NCBI GenBank assembly: GCA_030653385.1
Contig: JAURZM010000012.1
Coordinates: 1 to 55,343 of the forward strand
From: Rubrivivax sp.
GTDB lineage: Bacteria > Pseudomonadota > Gammaproteobacteria > Burkholderiales > Burkholderiaceae_C
Length of the DNA: 55,343 nt
Direction of reading: 5' to 3'
Shown here: one piece after another, positions 6,853 to 18,065 of the stretch
Layout: the number at the start of each line of letters is the position of its first letter
Numbering within the stretch: the stretch's first letter is position 1
Position numbers and translations under genes: made by a program
Notes under the pieces: generated by a model
Databases searched by the model: none
What the model was told of the DNA's origin: nothing
The model's input: only the letters and a program-made list of their open reading frames with translations

Positions 6853-9657
6853 TCAGTTCAGGGTTCTGAGCAGGGCTTCAGCTTCCTTGGCATAGGCCGC
6901 ATCCAGGCCTCCGCTCAGGGCCGCTTGCAGCTCTTGTCGGGCTTCCGCCTTGCGTCCTTGTTGCGCCAGCACGGCGCCCAGGAAGTAGCGGGTACCGGCG
7001 TTGTTGGGGTCGCGCAGGCGTGCGTCGCGCAGCAGTTGCAAGGCGCGGTCGTGCTGGCCGGCGTGGAAGGCCGCCCAGCCAGCGGTGCCGATGATGTAGG
7101 GCGTCTGGGGCTTCAGCGCCAACGCCTGCTCGGCCACCTTGAAGGCCCCCGGGTCGCGCAGGTTCACCAACACGGCAGCCAGGTTGTTCAGCGCATCGGC
7201 GTCCTGGGCGGTCAACTTGACCAGGCTCTCGTAGGCGCTTCGTGCACCGGCCCAGTTGCCGGCGCGGGCTTGCGCGTCGCCCAGTGCCCGCCACACGCCA
7301 ACGTCCCTGGGGTGGCTGCGCAGCCACTGCTCGGCCAGTGCCACCGCAGCCGGCCGCTGGGTGGTCTGCATCAGGGTAAACAGCTTCAGCAGGCTGTTGC
7401 TGTTGCGGTCCAGCTCGTGGGCCCGCTTGTAGGACTCGATGGCGGCCGGCAGCTGGTTGCGTGACCGTGCCACGTCGCCCATCAGCCCGTGGCCCAGGCC
7501 GATCTTGGGGTCGCTGGCCAGCACGCTGCGGGCCAGCTGCTCGGCTTTGGCCGCGTCGCCCTGCAGCAGGTAGACACTGGACCGCTGGCCGCGGGCGCGC
7601 AGATGGTCGGGCTTGGCGGTCAGTGCCTTGTCCAGCGCGTGGGCCGCGCCGGGCAGGTTGCCGGCGCTGACCTGCAGCTCGGCGATCTGGCTCAGGGCCG
7701 CCGGGTCGAAGGCCACCAGGGTGGCGGCGCGGGTCAGCGTGGACCTTGCCTCGCTCGCTTCGCCCAGGGCCAGCAGCACACGCGCATGGGCCAGCAGCAC
7801 GGCCAGTGCTTCGGGGGCCTTGTTTTGCAGGCGCCGAACCGCTTCGCGAGCCAGGTCGGGGCGGCCACGTGACAGCTGGAAGTCCACCAGTTGCAGACCC
7901 GGCTGCAGGCGTTGACCGCTGTTGTCGTCGGCGCGCTGCAGCCAGCGCAGGGCTTCTTCGGGCTGCCCGCGAAAGCCGAACAGGCGCGCGGTTTCCATCA
8001 GCGCGTCGACGTTTTTCTCGTCCTTCTTCAGCAGGACGTTGAGGCGCGCTTGGGCGGCATCGAAGTCGCGCTGGTCGATGTCCAGCCGCGCCAGGTTCAG
8101 CTGCGGCTCGCCAAAAGCCGGGTCCAGCTTCAGGCTCTGCTCGAAAGCGACCCGCGCAGCGGCGCCATCGCCTTTGGCGGCCAGCGCCGAGCCCAGCAGG
8201 TTGCTCAGGCCCGGGTTGTCGGGTCGCTGTCTCACCAGGCGTTCCGCCACTTGCGCGGCCTTGGTGCCCTGCCCGCTGGCGATGTACAGGCCAACCAATG
8301 AGACCCCGGCTTGGATCTGGGTCGGATCCTTCTTGAGCGTGGCTTCGAGTTCGGCTGCCGCAGGCGCGAACTTGCCGCTGCCTGCCAGGCTCATACCCAG
8401 CAGGGCACGCGCGGCAGGGTCGTCGCCCTTTTTCAGCGCCTCTTGCATCAGGTGGGTCGCACGGGCGTGCCGCCCCAGGGCCATCTGCGACGAAGCCAGC
8501 AACAGCGTGGCCTGCTGGTCACCAGGATGGGCCCGCAAGTAAGCCTCGAGGGACTCCACTGCCAAAGCGACGCGGTTTTCGCGCAGGTAGATTCGCGCCA
8601 GCAGCTTGGACACGGGGCTGCTGGCGTCCTGCCGCACCACCATCTCGAGGTAGGGTTTGGCCTTTTCGTACTGGTTCAAGGCAAAGTGCGACATGCCGCC
8701 AAGCATCAACACCTGGGGCCGGAAGCGGATGTACTCCAGCGGATAGGGGTCCAGCAGATGGGTGACCTGGACGAGTGCCTGGCGCGACTCGGCAGCCCGG
8801 CCAGCTTGTTCGGCCAGCAAGGCCGACAGGTAGGCCGAGCGAGGGTCTTGCGCATCGGCCTTGCGAGCGGCGGCCACGTCGGCCGTGGCTTCGGCGGTCT
8901 GCTTGAGGTCGATGTACAGACCGGCACGTGCGACCAGTGCGTCCACGTGGTCGGGCTTCAGCGACAGCGTGCGCGTGTACATCGCCACGGCGGTTTTCAG
9001 GTCCCCCGTGACGTGGGCCACCGTGGCTTGCTGATAAGACGCGACGGGCGATTTGGGGTCCAGCGCCACGGCCTTGTCGGCAGCGGCCCTGGCCTCGGGC
9101 AGTTGCCGTGCGCGCACCCGGATGGGCACTTCGGCAGCCCAGCTCTCGGCGTTGTTGGCGTTCAGGGCGCGCGCTTCTTCCAGCAACTTCAGCGCATCCC
9201 GGGTGCTTCCCACGTCGCTGGCGGCCGAGGCTTTCATCAGCAGCAGCCTCGCACGGCTTTCGGGGGGCAACGCAGCATGGGCAAACCGCGCTTGCGACAG
9301 CAGCTGGTCGGGCTTGCCCTGGGCGATCATGGCTTCGGCCAGCGGCAGCACCACCTCGACCGGGTTGACACCCAGCTTCAGCGCTTCGTCGAAGGCCGCT
9401 TCTGCGGCATTCAGTTCACCATTGGCCAGCAGTGCACGCCCCAGCAGCACATGCACCGACAGCATGTTGCGGTCCAGCTTGATCGCGTTCTTCAGCTGGA
9501 TGATGGCGCCCTTGTGGTCCTTCTTCTCGAAGCGCTGCAAGGCGTCTTCGTAAAACTGCGACGCGCGCGGGTCGGCGCCCCAGGCCAGGCTGACGCTGGC
9601 GCTGAGCACCGTCGCCACGAGAAGGCGGCACCAACGGGCACGGGTGGGGGTGGTCAT
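6853..9657 (-). CDS. prsT: PEP-CTERM system TPR-repeat protein PrsT
   Basis: A 934-residue exported protein built almost wholly of tetratricopeptide repeats (for example SQFYEDALQRFEKKDHKGAIIQLKNAIKLDRNMLSVHV). It has the length and repeat pattern of the PrsT family (PEP_TPR), which co-occurs with exosortase/PEP-CTERM systems and exopolysaccharide loci. The N-terminus is a signal peptide ending near SVSLAWGADP; I see no lipobox Cys, although many family members are annotated as lipoproteins. It lies 170 bp upstream of the PEP-CTERM gene on the same strand. It is not in an xrtA/eps cluster here; those genes must be elsewhere. Confidence 0.88.
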   Translation of the reverse strand: MTTPTRARWCRLLVATVLSASVSLAWGADPRASQFYEDALQRFEKKDHKGAIIQLKNAIKLDRNMLSVHVLLGRALLANGELNAAEAAFDEALKLGVNPVEVVLPLAEAMIAQGKPDQLLSQARFAHAALPPESRARLLLMKASAASDVGSTRDALKLLEEARALNANNAESWAAEVPIRVRARQLPEARAAADKAVALDPKSPVASYQQATVAHVTGDLKTAVAMYTRTLSLKPDHVDALVARAGLYIDLKQTAEATADVAAARKADAQDPRSAYLSALLAEQAGRAAESRQALVQVTHLLDPYPLEYIRFRPQVLMLGGMSHFALNQYEKAKPYLEMVVRQDASSPVSKLLARIYLRENRVALAVESLEAYLRAHPGDQQATLLLASSQMALGRHARATHLMQEALKKGDDPAARALLGMSLAGSGKFAPAAAELEATLKKDPTQIQAGVSLVGLYIASGQGTKAAQVAERLVRQRPDNPGLSNLLGSALAAKGDGAAARVAFEQSLKLDPAFGEPQLNLARLDIDQRDFDAAQARLNVLLKKDEKNVDALMETARLFGFRGQPEEALRWLQRADDNSGQRLQPGLQLVDFQLSRGRPDLAREAVRRLQNKAPEALAVLLAHARVLLALGEASEARSTLTRAATLVAFDPAALSQIAELQVSAGNLPGAAHALDKALTAKPDHLRARGQRSSVYLLQGDAAKAEQLARSVLASDPKIGLGHGLMGDVARSRNQLPAAIESYKRAHELDRNSNSLLKLFTLMQTTQRPAAVALAEQWLRSHPRDVGVWRALGDAQARAGNWAGARSAYESLVKLTAQDADALNNLAAVLVNLRDPGAFKVAEQALALKPQTPYIIGTAGWAAFHAGQHDRALQLLRDARLRDPNNAGTRYFLGAVLAQQGRKAEARQELQAALSGGLDAAYAKEAEALLRTLN

Positions 9658-9976
9658 GGTCGTGTCTCTTGCGGTGCAGCTGCTTGTCTGCGCCCCAGCT
9701 TGGCAGCGCCAGAAGGGCGACCGAAGATGCTAGGAGATTTACCCGGCCTCGCACGTGCGCAGAACGGGGCAGACCCGGCTTGCGTGCGGTAATTGCGTGA
9801 CCAACCCCGCAGTTGCGGGGATCCCCGGGGGCCGGCGTCGACCGCAGCCCTACCGGCCCAGGGTGGAACCCCGCGCTGCCAGGACGGCGGCGCCAGCGCA
9901 CAATCGTGTTTCGTTCGGCCTTTGGACCGCGCGGCCACCCGCCGCTGCCGGTGGGGCCCCACCCGGAGTCAAGACC
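9658..9976. other. Divergent intergenic region, prsT / thioredoxin-domain gene
   Basis: A 319-bp region that must hold two divergent promoters. The only clear structure is a perfect short inverted repeat ccccgca-gt-tgcgggg at 9805-9820, followed by a CCCCGGGG palindrome at about 9823-9830; either could be an operator. I found no -24/-12 element for prsT here and no convincing coding frame. The long frame that runs in from upstream of the thioredoxin gene lacks a plausible start or signal peptide. Confidence 0.4.
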
Positions 9977-11563
9977 ATGAAGCCGACCTCTGCCTCAGCC
10001 CGCTGGGCCCTGGCCTGCATGACCGCAGCTGTCCTGTCCTTCACCGGCCTGCCCGGCCATGCCGCGCCGGGTCTGCCGTCCAAGAACGTCGCCTGGGTGG
10101 CGGCGGCCGTCGATGCCGATGTCGACCGGGCCTTCAAGCAGGCCAAGGCGCAGAACAAGCCGGTGCTGCTGTACTGGGGCGCCACCTGGTGCCCACCGTG
10201 CAACCAGCTCAAGGCCACGCTTTTCAACCGGCAGGACTTTGCGACGCTCTCGCGGTCATTCGTGGCCGTGCACGTGGACGGCGACCGCCCGTCGGCACAA
10301 AAGCTGGGCACACGCTTCAAGGTCAGCGGTTATCCGACCATGGTGCTGTTCAACCCGCAGGGCCAGGAAATCACGCGCCTGCCGGGCGAGGTGGATGCGC
10401 CACAGGTGATGGCCGTGCTGCAAGGCGCGCTGGCCGGTGGCCGCCCGGTGAAGGCCGTGCTGGCCGACGCCCTGGCCGGCAAACCACTGGCGGCCAATGA
10501 CTGGCGCATGCTGGCCTTCTACAGCTGGGGTACCGACGAACAGCAGCTGCTGCCCAAGGCCGAAGTGCCGGGCACCCTGGTGCAGCTGGCCGCCGCCAGC
10601 CCGGCCGCGGATGTCGAGACCACCACACGCCTGTGGCTGAAAGCCCTGGCCGCCAGCGACGACGGCCAAGGCGTGAAGGCCGACGACGCGCTGCGCGACC
10701 GGGTGCAGCGTGTGCTGGCCGACCCGGCGCAGTCGCGGCTGCACATGGATGTGGTCACCGGCAGTGCCGATGACATCGTGCGCACGCTGCAGCCCGAAGG
10801 TGGCGCCGGCCGCACCGCGCTGACGGCATCCTTCGAAACCGCACTCAAGCGGCTGGAAGCCGACAGCACGCTGTCGCGGGGTGACCGCATGGGCGCGCTG
10901 TATGCCCGCGTGCTGCTGGCGCGGCTGGACAGCCCCAAGGACGCGGCGCAGGTGCAACTGCCCGAGCCGTTGCTGGCCGACGTGCGCGAACACGTGGCAC
11001 GTGCCGACCGCGAGATCACCGACGGCTACGAACGCATGGCCGTCATCACCTATGGCGGCGCTTTGCTGGCGCGCGCCGGCTTGTGGGACGAAAGTGATGC
11101 CTTGCTCAAGTCCAACCTGAGCAAGAGCCATTCGCCCTACTACCTGATGAGCCAGCTGGGCAGCAATGCGCGCAAGCTGGGCCGCAAGGAAGAAGCACTG
11201 AAGTGGTTTGCGCAGGCCTGGGAAAAGAGCGACGGCCCGGCCACGCGCCTGCAGTGGGGTAGCAGCTACTTCACCGCGCTGGTGGACCTGGCGCCGCAAG
11301 ACGGCAAGCGCATCGAAAAAACCGCCGCGCAGCTGTTCACCGAAGCCGCACGCGACAGCGGTGCGTTCCAGGGGCGCAGCGTGCGGGCTCTCAAGCGTGT
11401 GGGCAGCAAGCTGGGTGACTGGAACAAGGACGGCAAGCAGGACGCCACCTTGCGACGTCTGCAAACGCAGCTGAAAGCGGTGTGCCCCAGGGTCGATGCG
11501 GCCGACAGCCAGCGCGCCACCTGCGAAGGCCTGTTGAAGCCGGCGGCCAAGGCCGCGGTCTGA
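9977..11563 (+). CDS. Periplasmic thioredoxin-domain protein, 528 aa
   Basis: From ATG 9977 the protein begins with a Sec signal peptide (ALACMTAAVLSFTGLPGHAAP). A thioredoxin-like domain follows with the active site WGATWCPPCNQL (Cys72 and Cys75) and the cis-proline motif SGYPTMVLFNPQG. The remaining ~350 residues are helical and TPR-like (KSHSPYYLMSQLGSNARKLGRKEEALKWF) with no family I recognise. The C-terminus has two Cys (VCPRVDAADSQRATCEG). It is probably a periplasmic oxidoreductase or chaperone. The yejA-like gene starts 35 bp later on the same strand, so the two may be co-transcribed. Confidence 0.8.
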   Translation: MKPTSASARWALACMTAAVLSFTGLPGHAAPGLPSKNVAWVAAAVDADVDRAFKQAKAQNKPVLLYWGATWCPPCNQLKATLFNRQDFATLSRSFVAVHVDGDRPSAQKLGTRFKVSGYPTMVLFNPQGQEITRLPGEVDAPQVMAVLQGALAGGRPVKAVLADALAGKPLAANDWRMLAFYSWGTDEQQLLPKAEVPGTLVQLAAASPAADVETTTRLWLKALAASDDGQGVKADDALRDRVQRVLADPAQSRLHMDVVTGSADDIVRTLQPEGGAGRTALTASFETALKRLEADSTLSRGDRMGALYARVLLARLDSPKDAAQVQLPEPLLADVREHVARADREITDGYERMAVITYGGALLARAGLWDESDALLKSNLSKSHSPYYLMSQLGSNARKLGRKEEALKWFAQAWEKSDGPATRLQWGSSYFTALVDLAPQDGKRIEKTAAQLFTEAARDSGAFQGRSVRALKRVGSKLGDWNKDGKQDATLRRLQTQLKAVCPRVDAADSQRATCEGLLKPAAKAAV

Positions 11564-11598
11564 AACTTGCCGACCGTCTTCCCGGAACCCCACCGAAC

Positions 11599-13578
11599 AT
11601 GAACCCACTCGACGACCTGGGCCGCGCGCGACGCCGGCTCGCTGCACTGCTGGCCGCCACACCCTGGGCCGGTGCCCTTCACACGGCCAATGCGGCCAAT
11701 GCGCCCACCGCGCCAACGGCCGGTGGTGCACCCGCAGCGCCGGCCGACGCTGGCAACGACTTCACCGGCCGCTGGGTGCACGCCTTCGCCGCTTACGGCG
11801 CACCGAAGTACGGCTCCGAGTACACGCACTTCGGCTACGTCAACCCCGATGCGCCGCGGGGCGGCACGATGCGGCTGCGCAACCCCGACCGCCGCACCAG
11901 CTTCGACAAGTACAACCCCTTCACCACACGCGGCAATGCACCGGCCGGTGTGTTGATGTGGATGTTCGAGGGGCTGGCGCATCTGTCGGCCGACGAGCCG
12001 TCCACGATGTACGCGCTGCTGGCCGAGGCCATGATGGTGGCGCCCGACTTTTCGTCGGTCACTTTCCGCATCCGGCCCGAAGCGAAGTTCTCCAACGGCG
12101 ACCCGGTGCTGGCCGCCGATGTGGTGCACAGCTTCCAGGCGCTGTCGGGCAAGGGTGCATCGCCCACCTACCAGACCGTGCTTGGCGGCATATCACGCGC
12201 CGAGGCCCTGGACGCCCGCACCGTGCGTTTCGACCTGAAGGACAGGACACGCGACCTGGTTTTCGTGGCCGGCACCTTGCCGATCTTCAGCCGCAAGTGG
12301 GGCGCGGGCAAGACGCTGGACGAGGTGGTCACCGACTACCCCATCGCCGCCGGCCCCTACGTCATCGGCAAGGTCGACATGCCACGGCGCATCGAGTTCG
12401 AACGCAACCCCAACTACTGGGCGGCCAACTTGCCGGTGCGGCGTGGCCACTTCAACTTCGACCGCGTGGTCTACCGCAACTACACCGACCAGGCGGTGTC
12501 GCGCGAGGCCTTCAAGGCCGGCGAGTTCGACATGCTCAAGGAATACGGCGCCCGTTCGTGGGTGCGCCAGCACAAGGGCGTGAAGTGGGACGACAAACGC
12601 ATCCTGAAGCAGTCGCTGGTCACCGGCTACGGCCAGTTGATGCAGATCTACGCCATCAACATGCGCCGGCCCATCTTCGCGGACATGCGTGTGCGCGAAG
12701 CGCTGATCTACACCTACGACTTCGAGCAGGTCAACCGCACGGGCTTGTTCCGGCGCGCCAACAGCCTGTTCAACAACAGCATCTTTGCCGCCGAGGGCAC
12801 ACCCAAGCCGGGTGAACTCAAGCTGCTGGAACCATTCCGCTCGCAGCTGCCGCCCCGTGTCTTCGGCCCGGCTTACCAGGCGCCGCGCAACGACAGCTCG
12901 CCGGGTGCGCTGCGCGCCAATCTGCTGAAGGCCCGCGCGCTGCTGGAAGAAGCGGGCTGGAAGCTGGACAGCAGCGGCGTCTTGCGCAACGCCAAGAACG
13001 AGCCCTTCGAGTTCGAGTACCTGTCGCCCCGAGAAGGGGGCAACAACGACTGGATCAATCTGCTCAAGAAACTGGGCATCACGATGAAAGAGCGTGTGGT
13101 CGACTTTGCGCTTTACCGCACCCGGCTGCAGAAGTACGACTACGACATGGTCGCGCTGGCTGGCGGCGACTTCACGATTCCCGACGCCGGCACCCTGCAA
13201 GCGCTGCTGGGGTCGAAGTCCTTCGACGAACCCGGCAACAGCAACTTCCGCGGCGTGAAAAGCAAGGCGGTCGACAGCATGATCGAGGCCGTGGGCCGCG
13301 CGCAGACGATGGAAGAGCTGCAGCACGCCTGCCGCGCGCTGGACCGCATCGTCACCTGGAGCTTCTTCCAGATTCCCGACCTCTTCCTGAACGTCGAGAA
13401 CATCTCGCACTGGGACAAGTTCGGCATCCCGAAGGAACAGGCGCTGTACTTCAACGCCGACACCTACTTCACCGGCATCAACGAGTTCGGCCCCTGGCCG
13501 CTGTGGACCTGGTGGGACAAGAGTCTGGACAAGGGTCTGAACAAAAACGCGATGAAAACCGCGGAAGGGAAGCGCTGA
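11599..13578 (+). CDS. yejA: Peptide ABC transporter substrate-binding protein YejA
   Basis: A 659-residue family 5 extracellular solute-binding protein (SBP_bac_5). ATG 11599 gives an N-terminus ARRRLAALLAATPWAGALHTANA, an export signal with a twin-arginine-like run. Family features include FKYNPF-like YNPFTTRGN, RPEAKFSNGDPVLAADVVHSF and the C-terminal WTWWDKSLDKGLNKNAMK typical of YejA. It binds oligopeptides in the periplasm and delivers them to YejBEF; in enterobacteria and Brucella this importer takes up microcin C and defence peptides. It is immediately followed by yejB. Confidence 0.92.
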   Translation: MNPLDDLGRARRRLAALLAATPWAGALHTANAANAPTAPTAGGAPAAPADAGNDFTGRWVHAFAAYGAPKYGSEYTHFGYVNPDAPRGGTMRLRNPDRRTSFDKYNPFTTRGNAPAGVLMWMFEGLAHLSADEPSTMYALLAEAMMVAPDFSSVTFRIRPEAKFSNGDPVLAADVVHSFQALSGKGASPTYQTVLGGISRAEALDARTVRFDLKDRTRDLVFVAGTLPIFSRKWGAGKTLDEVVTDYPIAAGPYVIGKVDMPRRIEFERNPNYWAANLPVRRGHFNFDRVVYRNYTDQAVSREAFKAGEFDMLKEYGARSWVRQHKGVKWDDKRILKQSLVTGYGQLMQIYAINMRRPIFADMRVREALIYTYDFEQVNRTGLFRRANSLFNNSIFAAEGTPKPGELKLLEPFRSQLPPRVFGPAYQAPRNDSSPGALRANLLKARALLEEAGWKLDSSGVLRNAKNEPFEFEYLSPREGGNNDWINLLKKLGITMKERVVDFALYRTRLQKYDYDMVALAGGDFTIPDAGTLQALLGSKSFDEPGNSNFRGVKSKAVDSMIEAVGRAQTMEELQHACRALDRIVTWSFFQIPDLFLNVENISHWDKFGIPKEQALYFNADTYFTGINEFGPWPLWTWWDKSLDKGLNKNAMKTAEGKR

Positions 13579-14625
13579 ATGTTGGTCTACATCCTCAAGC
13601 GCATCTTGCTGATGGTGCCCACGCTGCTGGGCGCGCTGACCATCACCTTCGTCGTCATGCAGTTTGTGCCGGGTGGCCCGGTCGAGCAGATCATGGCTGA
13701 AGCACAAGCCTCGCAGCGTGGCGGTGGGGAAGGTGGTGGTGGCGGCTACAAGGCCGGCCGCGACATCGACAAAAAACAGCTCGAAGAACTGAAGAAGATG
13801 TACGGCTTCGACAAGCCGGCGCATGTGCGCTACTTCGAGATGCTGGCCAGCTACGCACGATTCGACCTGGGCAAGAGCTTCCTGCAGAACAAGGAAGTGT
13901 GGCAGCTGATCAAGGAAAAGTTGCCGGTCTCGATTTCGCTGGGGCTGTGGAGCTTTTTGATTGCCTATTCCATCTCCATTCCGCTGGGCATCACGAAGGC
14001 GGTGCGTGAAGGCTCGCGCTTCGACACCGTCACCACACTTTTCGTGCTGCTGGGCTACGCCATCCCGGGCTTCGTGCTGGGCCTGCTGCTGATCGTGCTG
14101 TTTGCCGGCGGCACCTACTACGACTGGTTCCCGCTGCGCGGCCTGACCAGCGACAACTGGGAAGAGCTGTCGTGGCCGGCGCGCATTGCTGACTACTTCT
14201 GGCACCTGGCCCTGCCGCTGACCTGCCTGGTGATCGGCAGCTTCGCTACGCTGACCATGCTGACCAAAAACACCTTCGTCGAAGAGATCCGCAAGCAGTA
14301 CGTGCTGGTGGCGCGTGCCAAGGGCCTGAGCCAGGAACGGGTGCTCTACAAACACATCTTCCGCAATGCGCTGATCCCGCTGGTCACCGGCTTTCCGGCC
14401 GCCGTGGTGGGCGCGTTTTTCACTGGCGCGCTGCTCATCGAAACCCTGTTTTCGCTGGACGGCCTGGGCCTGCTGGCCTATGAAAGCGTGGTGCGGCGCG
14501 ACTATCCGGTGGTGCTGGGCTCGCTGTACCTCTTCACCTTGATCGCGCTCGTGGTCAAGCTGGTGGCCGACCTGCTGTACGTGGTGGTCGACCCGCGTGT
14601 GCAGTTTGCCAGCGTGGCCAAGTAG
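13579..14625 (+). CDS. yejB: Peptide ABC transporter permease YejB
   Basis: A 348-residue inner-membrane permease of the DppB/OppB type (BPD_transp_1). The N-terminal segment MLVYILKRILLMVPTLLGALTITFVVMQFVPGGPVEQ is diagnostic. A long Gly-rich periplasmic loop follows (about residues 50-65), then the EAA-like loop RAKGLSQERVLYKHIFRNALIPLV. The start codon directly abuts the yejA stop, so translation is coupled. Confidence 0.93.
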   Translation: MLVYILKRILLMVPTLLGALTITFVVMQFVPGGPVEQIMAEAQASQRGGGEGGGGGYKAGRDIDKKQLEELKKMYGFDKPAHVRYFEMLASYARFDLGKSFLQNKEVWQLIKEKLPVSISLGLWSFLIAYSISIPLGITKAVREGSRFDTVTTLFVLLGYAIPGFVLGLLLIVLFAGGTYYDWFPLRGLTSDNWEELSWPARIADYFWHLALPLTCLVIGSFATLTMLTKNTFVEEIRKQYVLVARAKGLSQERVLYKHIFRNALIPLVTGFPAAVVGAFFTGALLIETLFSLDGLGLLAYESVVRRDYPVVLGSLYLFTLIALVVKLVADLLYVVVDPRVQFASVAK

Positions 14626-14636
14626 GGAGCCCCCGC

Positions 14637-15722
14637 ATGAGTTCCGTTCTCACGCCTTCGGGCGATGTTCTGGGCACCGATGCGCCGGCCTTGCCGGCCG
14701 CCAAACCGCTGTCGCCCAACCAGCGTGCCTGGGCGCGCTTCCGCCGCCACAAGGTGGGCTATGTGTCGCTGTGGGTCTTTGTGGCGATGCTGGTCGCGGC
14801 CACCTTTGTCGAGCTGATCAGCAACGACCGCCCCATCGTGGCCAAGATCAACGGCCAGTGGTATGCGCCGATGTTCAACAACCCGAACGAAAGTGCGCTG
14901 GGGGGTGACTTCGGCACACCCACCGACTGGAAGGACCCCTTCATCACCGAGCTGCTGGCCAAGCCGGGCAACTGGGCGCTGATCACGCTGAACCCGCATT
15001 CGGCCACGTCCACCGACTATTTCAACAAGGCGCTGCCACCGGCTGCGCCCAGTGCGGACAACTGGGTGGGCACCGACGGCAACGGCCGCGACATGGTGGC
15101 ACGGCTGCTGTACGGCTTTCGCGTCAGCATCTGGTTTGCGCTGGCGCTCACGCTCACCGGCACGCTGATCGGCATGGCTGCGGGTGCGATTCAAGGCTAC
15201 TTCGGCGGCAAGGTCGACCTGGTGCTGCAGCGTTGCATCGAGATCTGGGGCTCGGTGCCCGAGCTCTACCTGCTGATCATCTTTGCGTCGATCTTCGAGC
15301 CCTCGCTGCTGCTGCTGCTCATCCTGCTCAGCCTGTGGGGCTGGATGGGCTTGTCGGACTACGTGCGGGCCGAGTTCCTGCGCAACCGCGGCTTGGAATA
15401 TGTGAAGTCGGCACGTGCGCTGGGCCTGAGCAACAGCCAGATCATCGTGCGCCACGTGCTGCCGAATTCGCTGACACCGGTCATCACCTTCCTGCCCTTC
15501 CGCATGAGCGGCGCCATCCTGGCGCTGACCTCGCTGGACTTCCTGGGCCTGGGTGTGCCCAGCACCGTGCCTTCGCTGGGTGAACTGCTCAAGCAGGGCA
15601 AAAACCAGCTCGACGCCTGGTGGATCATCGTGCCGACCTTCCTGCTGCTGGTGCTGACGATGCTGCTGCTCACCTTCATCGGCGACGCGCTGCGCGACGC
15701 TTTCGACACCCGGAAGTCGTGA
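14637..15722 (+). CDS. yejE: Peptide ABC transporter permease YejE
   Basis: A 361-residue permease of the DppC/OppC type. It begins with a 30-residue cytosolic extension, has a first membrane segment VGYVSLWVFVAMLVAATFVELI, a large periplasmic loop (WYAPMFNNPNESALGGDFGTP) characteristic of YejE, and the EAA loop SARALGLSNSQIIVRHVLPNSLTPVI. It pairs with YejB to form the channel. It lies 11 bp after yejB and almost touches yejF. Confidence 0.93.
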   Translation: MSSVLTPSGDVLGTDAPALPAAKPLSPNQRAWARFRRHKVGYVSLWVFVAMLVAATFVELISNDRPIVAKINGQWYAPMFNNPNESALGGDFGTPTDWKDPFITELLAKPGNWALITLNPHSATSTDYFNKALPPAAPSADNWVGTDGNGRDMVARLLYGFRVSIWFALALTLTGTLIGMAAGAIQGYFGGKVDLVLQRCIEIWGSVPELYLLIIFASIFEPSLLLLLILLSLWGWMGLSDYVRAEFLRNRGLEYVKSARALGLSNSQIIVRHVLPNSLTPVITFLPFRMSGAILALTSLDFLGLGVPSTVPSLGELLKQGKNQLDAWWIIVPTFLLLVLTMLLLTFIGDALRDAFDTRKS

Positions 15723-15724
15723 AC

Positions 15725-17314
<1,590 letters not shown>

Positions 17315-17315
17315 C

Positions 17316-17350
17316 TTGCTCCCTCTCTCTCCCACAGGGAGAGGGAGCAA
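17316..17350. terminator. CTCCC/GGGAG hairpin between convergent genes
   Basis: A 12-bp stem ttgctccctctc / gagagggagcaa with a short loop, between yejF (plus) and the gst gene (minus). Its right arm, gggagagggagcaaa, recurs at 21831-21845, so it is probably one copy of a dispersed repeat that serves as a transcription stop. It lacks a proper U-tract. Confidence 0.6.
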
Positions 17351-17362
17351 AGCAGGAACGCG

Positions 17363-17974
17363 CTACTTCAAAAGGCCTTCAGCCTTCAGCGCAGCCTGCA
17401 CCGCCGGCCGTGCCGCGACCCGCGCCACGTAGGCCGACAGGTTCTTCAAGGGCGCGATGTCCACACCCACGTACTTGCCCCAGCCGGCCACGGTGAACAG
17501 GTAACCGTCGGCCACGTTGAAGGTGTCGCCCATCAGGTAGGTCTTGCCTTCGAGCTGCGTGTCCACCCAGGCCAGGCGTTCGCCCAGCTTGGTTCGTGCC
17601 TGTGTCTTGGTCTCGTCTGGTGCCGCCGGGTTGAACAGCGGCGAAAAACCCTTGTGCAGTTCGCTGGTGATGAAGTTCAGCCACTCCATCAGGCGGTAAC
17701 GCTCCATCGTGCCTGCAGCGGGAGCCAGCTTCGAGGCCGGCACCTGGTCGGCGATGTACTGCACGATGGCCGGGCCTTCGCTCAGGCGCTGACCGTCGTC
17801 CAGCTCGAGCAGCGGCACGTAGCCCTTCGGGTTGATGGTGTTGAAGTCGGTGCCGTCGGCCAGCTTCTTGGTCTTGGTGCTGGCCATCACCAGGTCGAAG
17901 GGCAGGCCGGCTTCGCGCAGGGCGATGTGCGGGCTGAGCGAGCAGGCGCCCGGGCTGTAGTAGAGCTTGGTCAT
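17363..17974 (-). CDS. gstA: Glutathione S-transferase, beta class
   Basis: A 203-residue cytosolic GST from ATG 17974. The N-terminal thioredoxin-fold domain starts MTKLYYSPGACSLSPHIALR; Cys11 matches the catalytic Cys10 of bacterial beta-class enzymes. The G-site motif follows (YVPLLELDDGQRLSEGPAIVQYIAD). The helical C-terminal domain includes the N-capping motif VADGYLFTVAGW. It is expected to conjugate glutathione or act in oxidative-stress defence; the substrate is unknown. An upstream ATG at 18004 would add 10 residues not seen in the family. Confidence 0.92.
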   Translation of the reverse strand: MTKLYYSPGACSLSPHIALREAGLPFDLVMASTKTKKLADGTDFNTINPKGYVPLLELDDGQRLSEGPAIVQYIADQVPASKLAPAAGTMERYRLMEWLNFITSELHKGFSPLFNPAAPDETKTQARTKLGERLAWVDTQLEGKTYLMGDTFNVADGYLFTVAGWGKYVGVDIAPLKNLSAYVARVAARPAVQAALKAEGLLK

Positions 17975-18065
17975 GGGTTCTTTCGGTGTTGAAGCAGACG
18001 GCAAGAGCTTACGGCTTGGTGGCAGCGTGCTCTTTCAGCGCTTTGAACCCAGCCTGCGACGGCGT

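Noticed and set aside
12193..14355. 720-residue open frame antisense to yejA and yejB
   Set aside because: It spans the junction of two well-identified genes on the other strand and has the typical composition of an antisense shadow.
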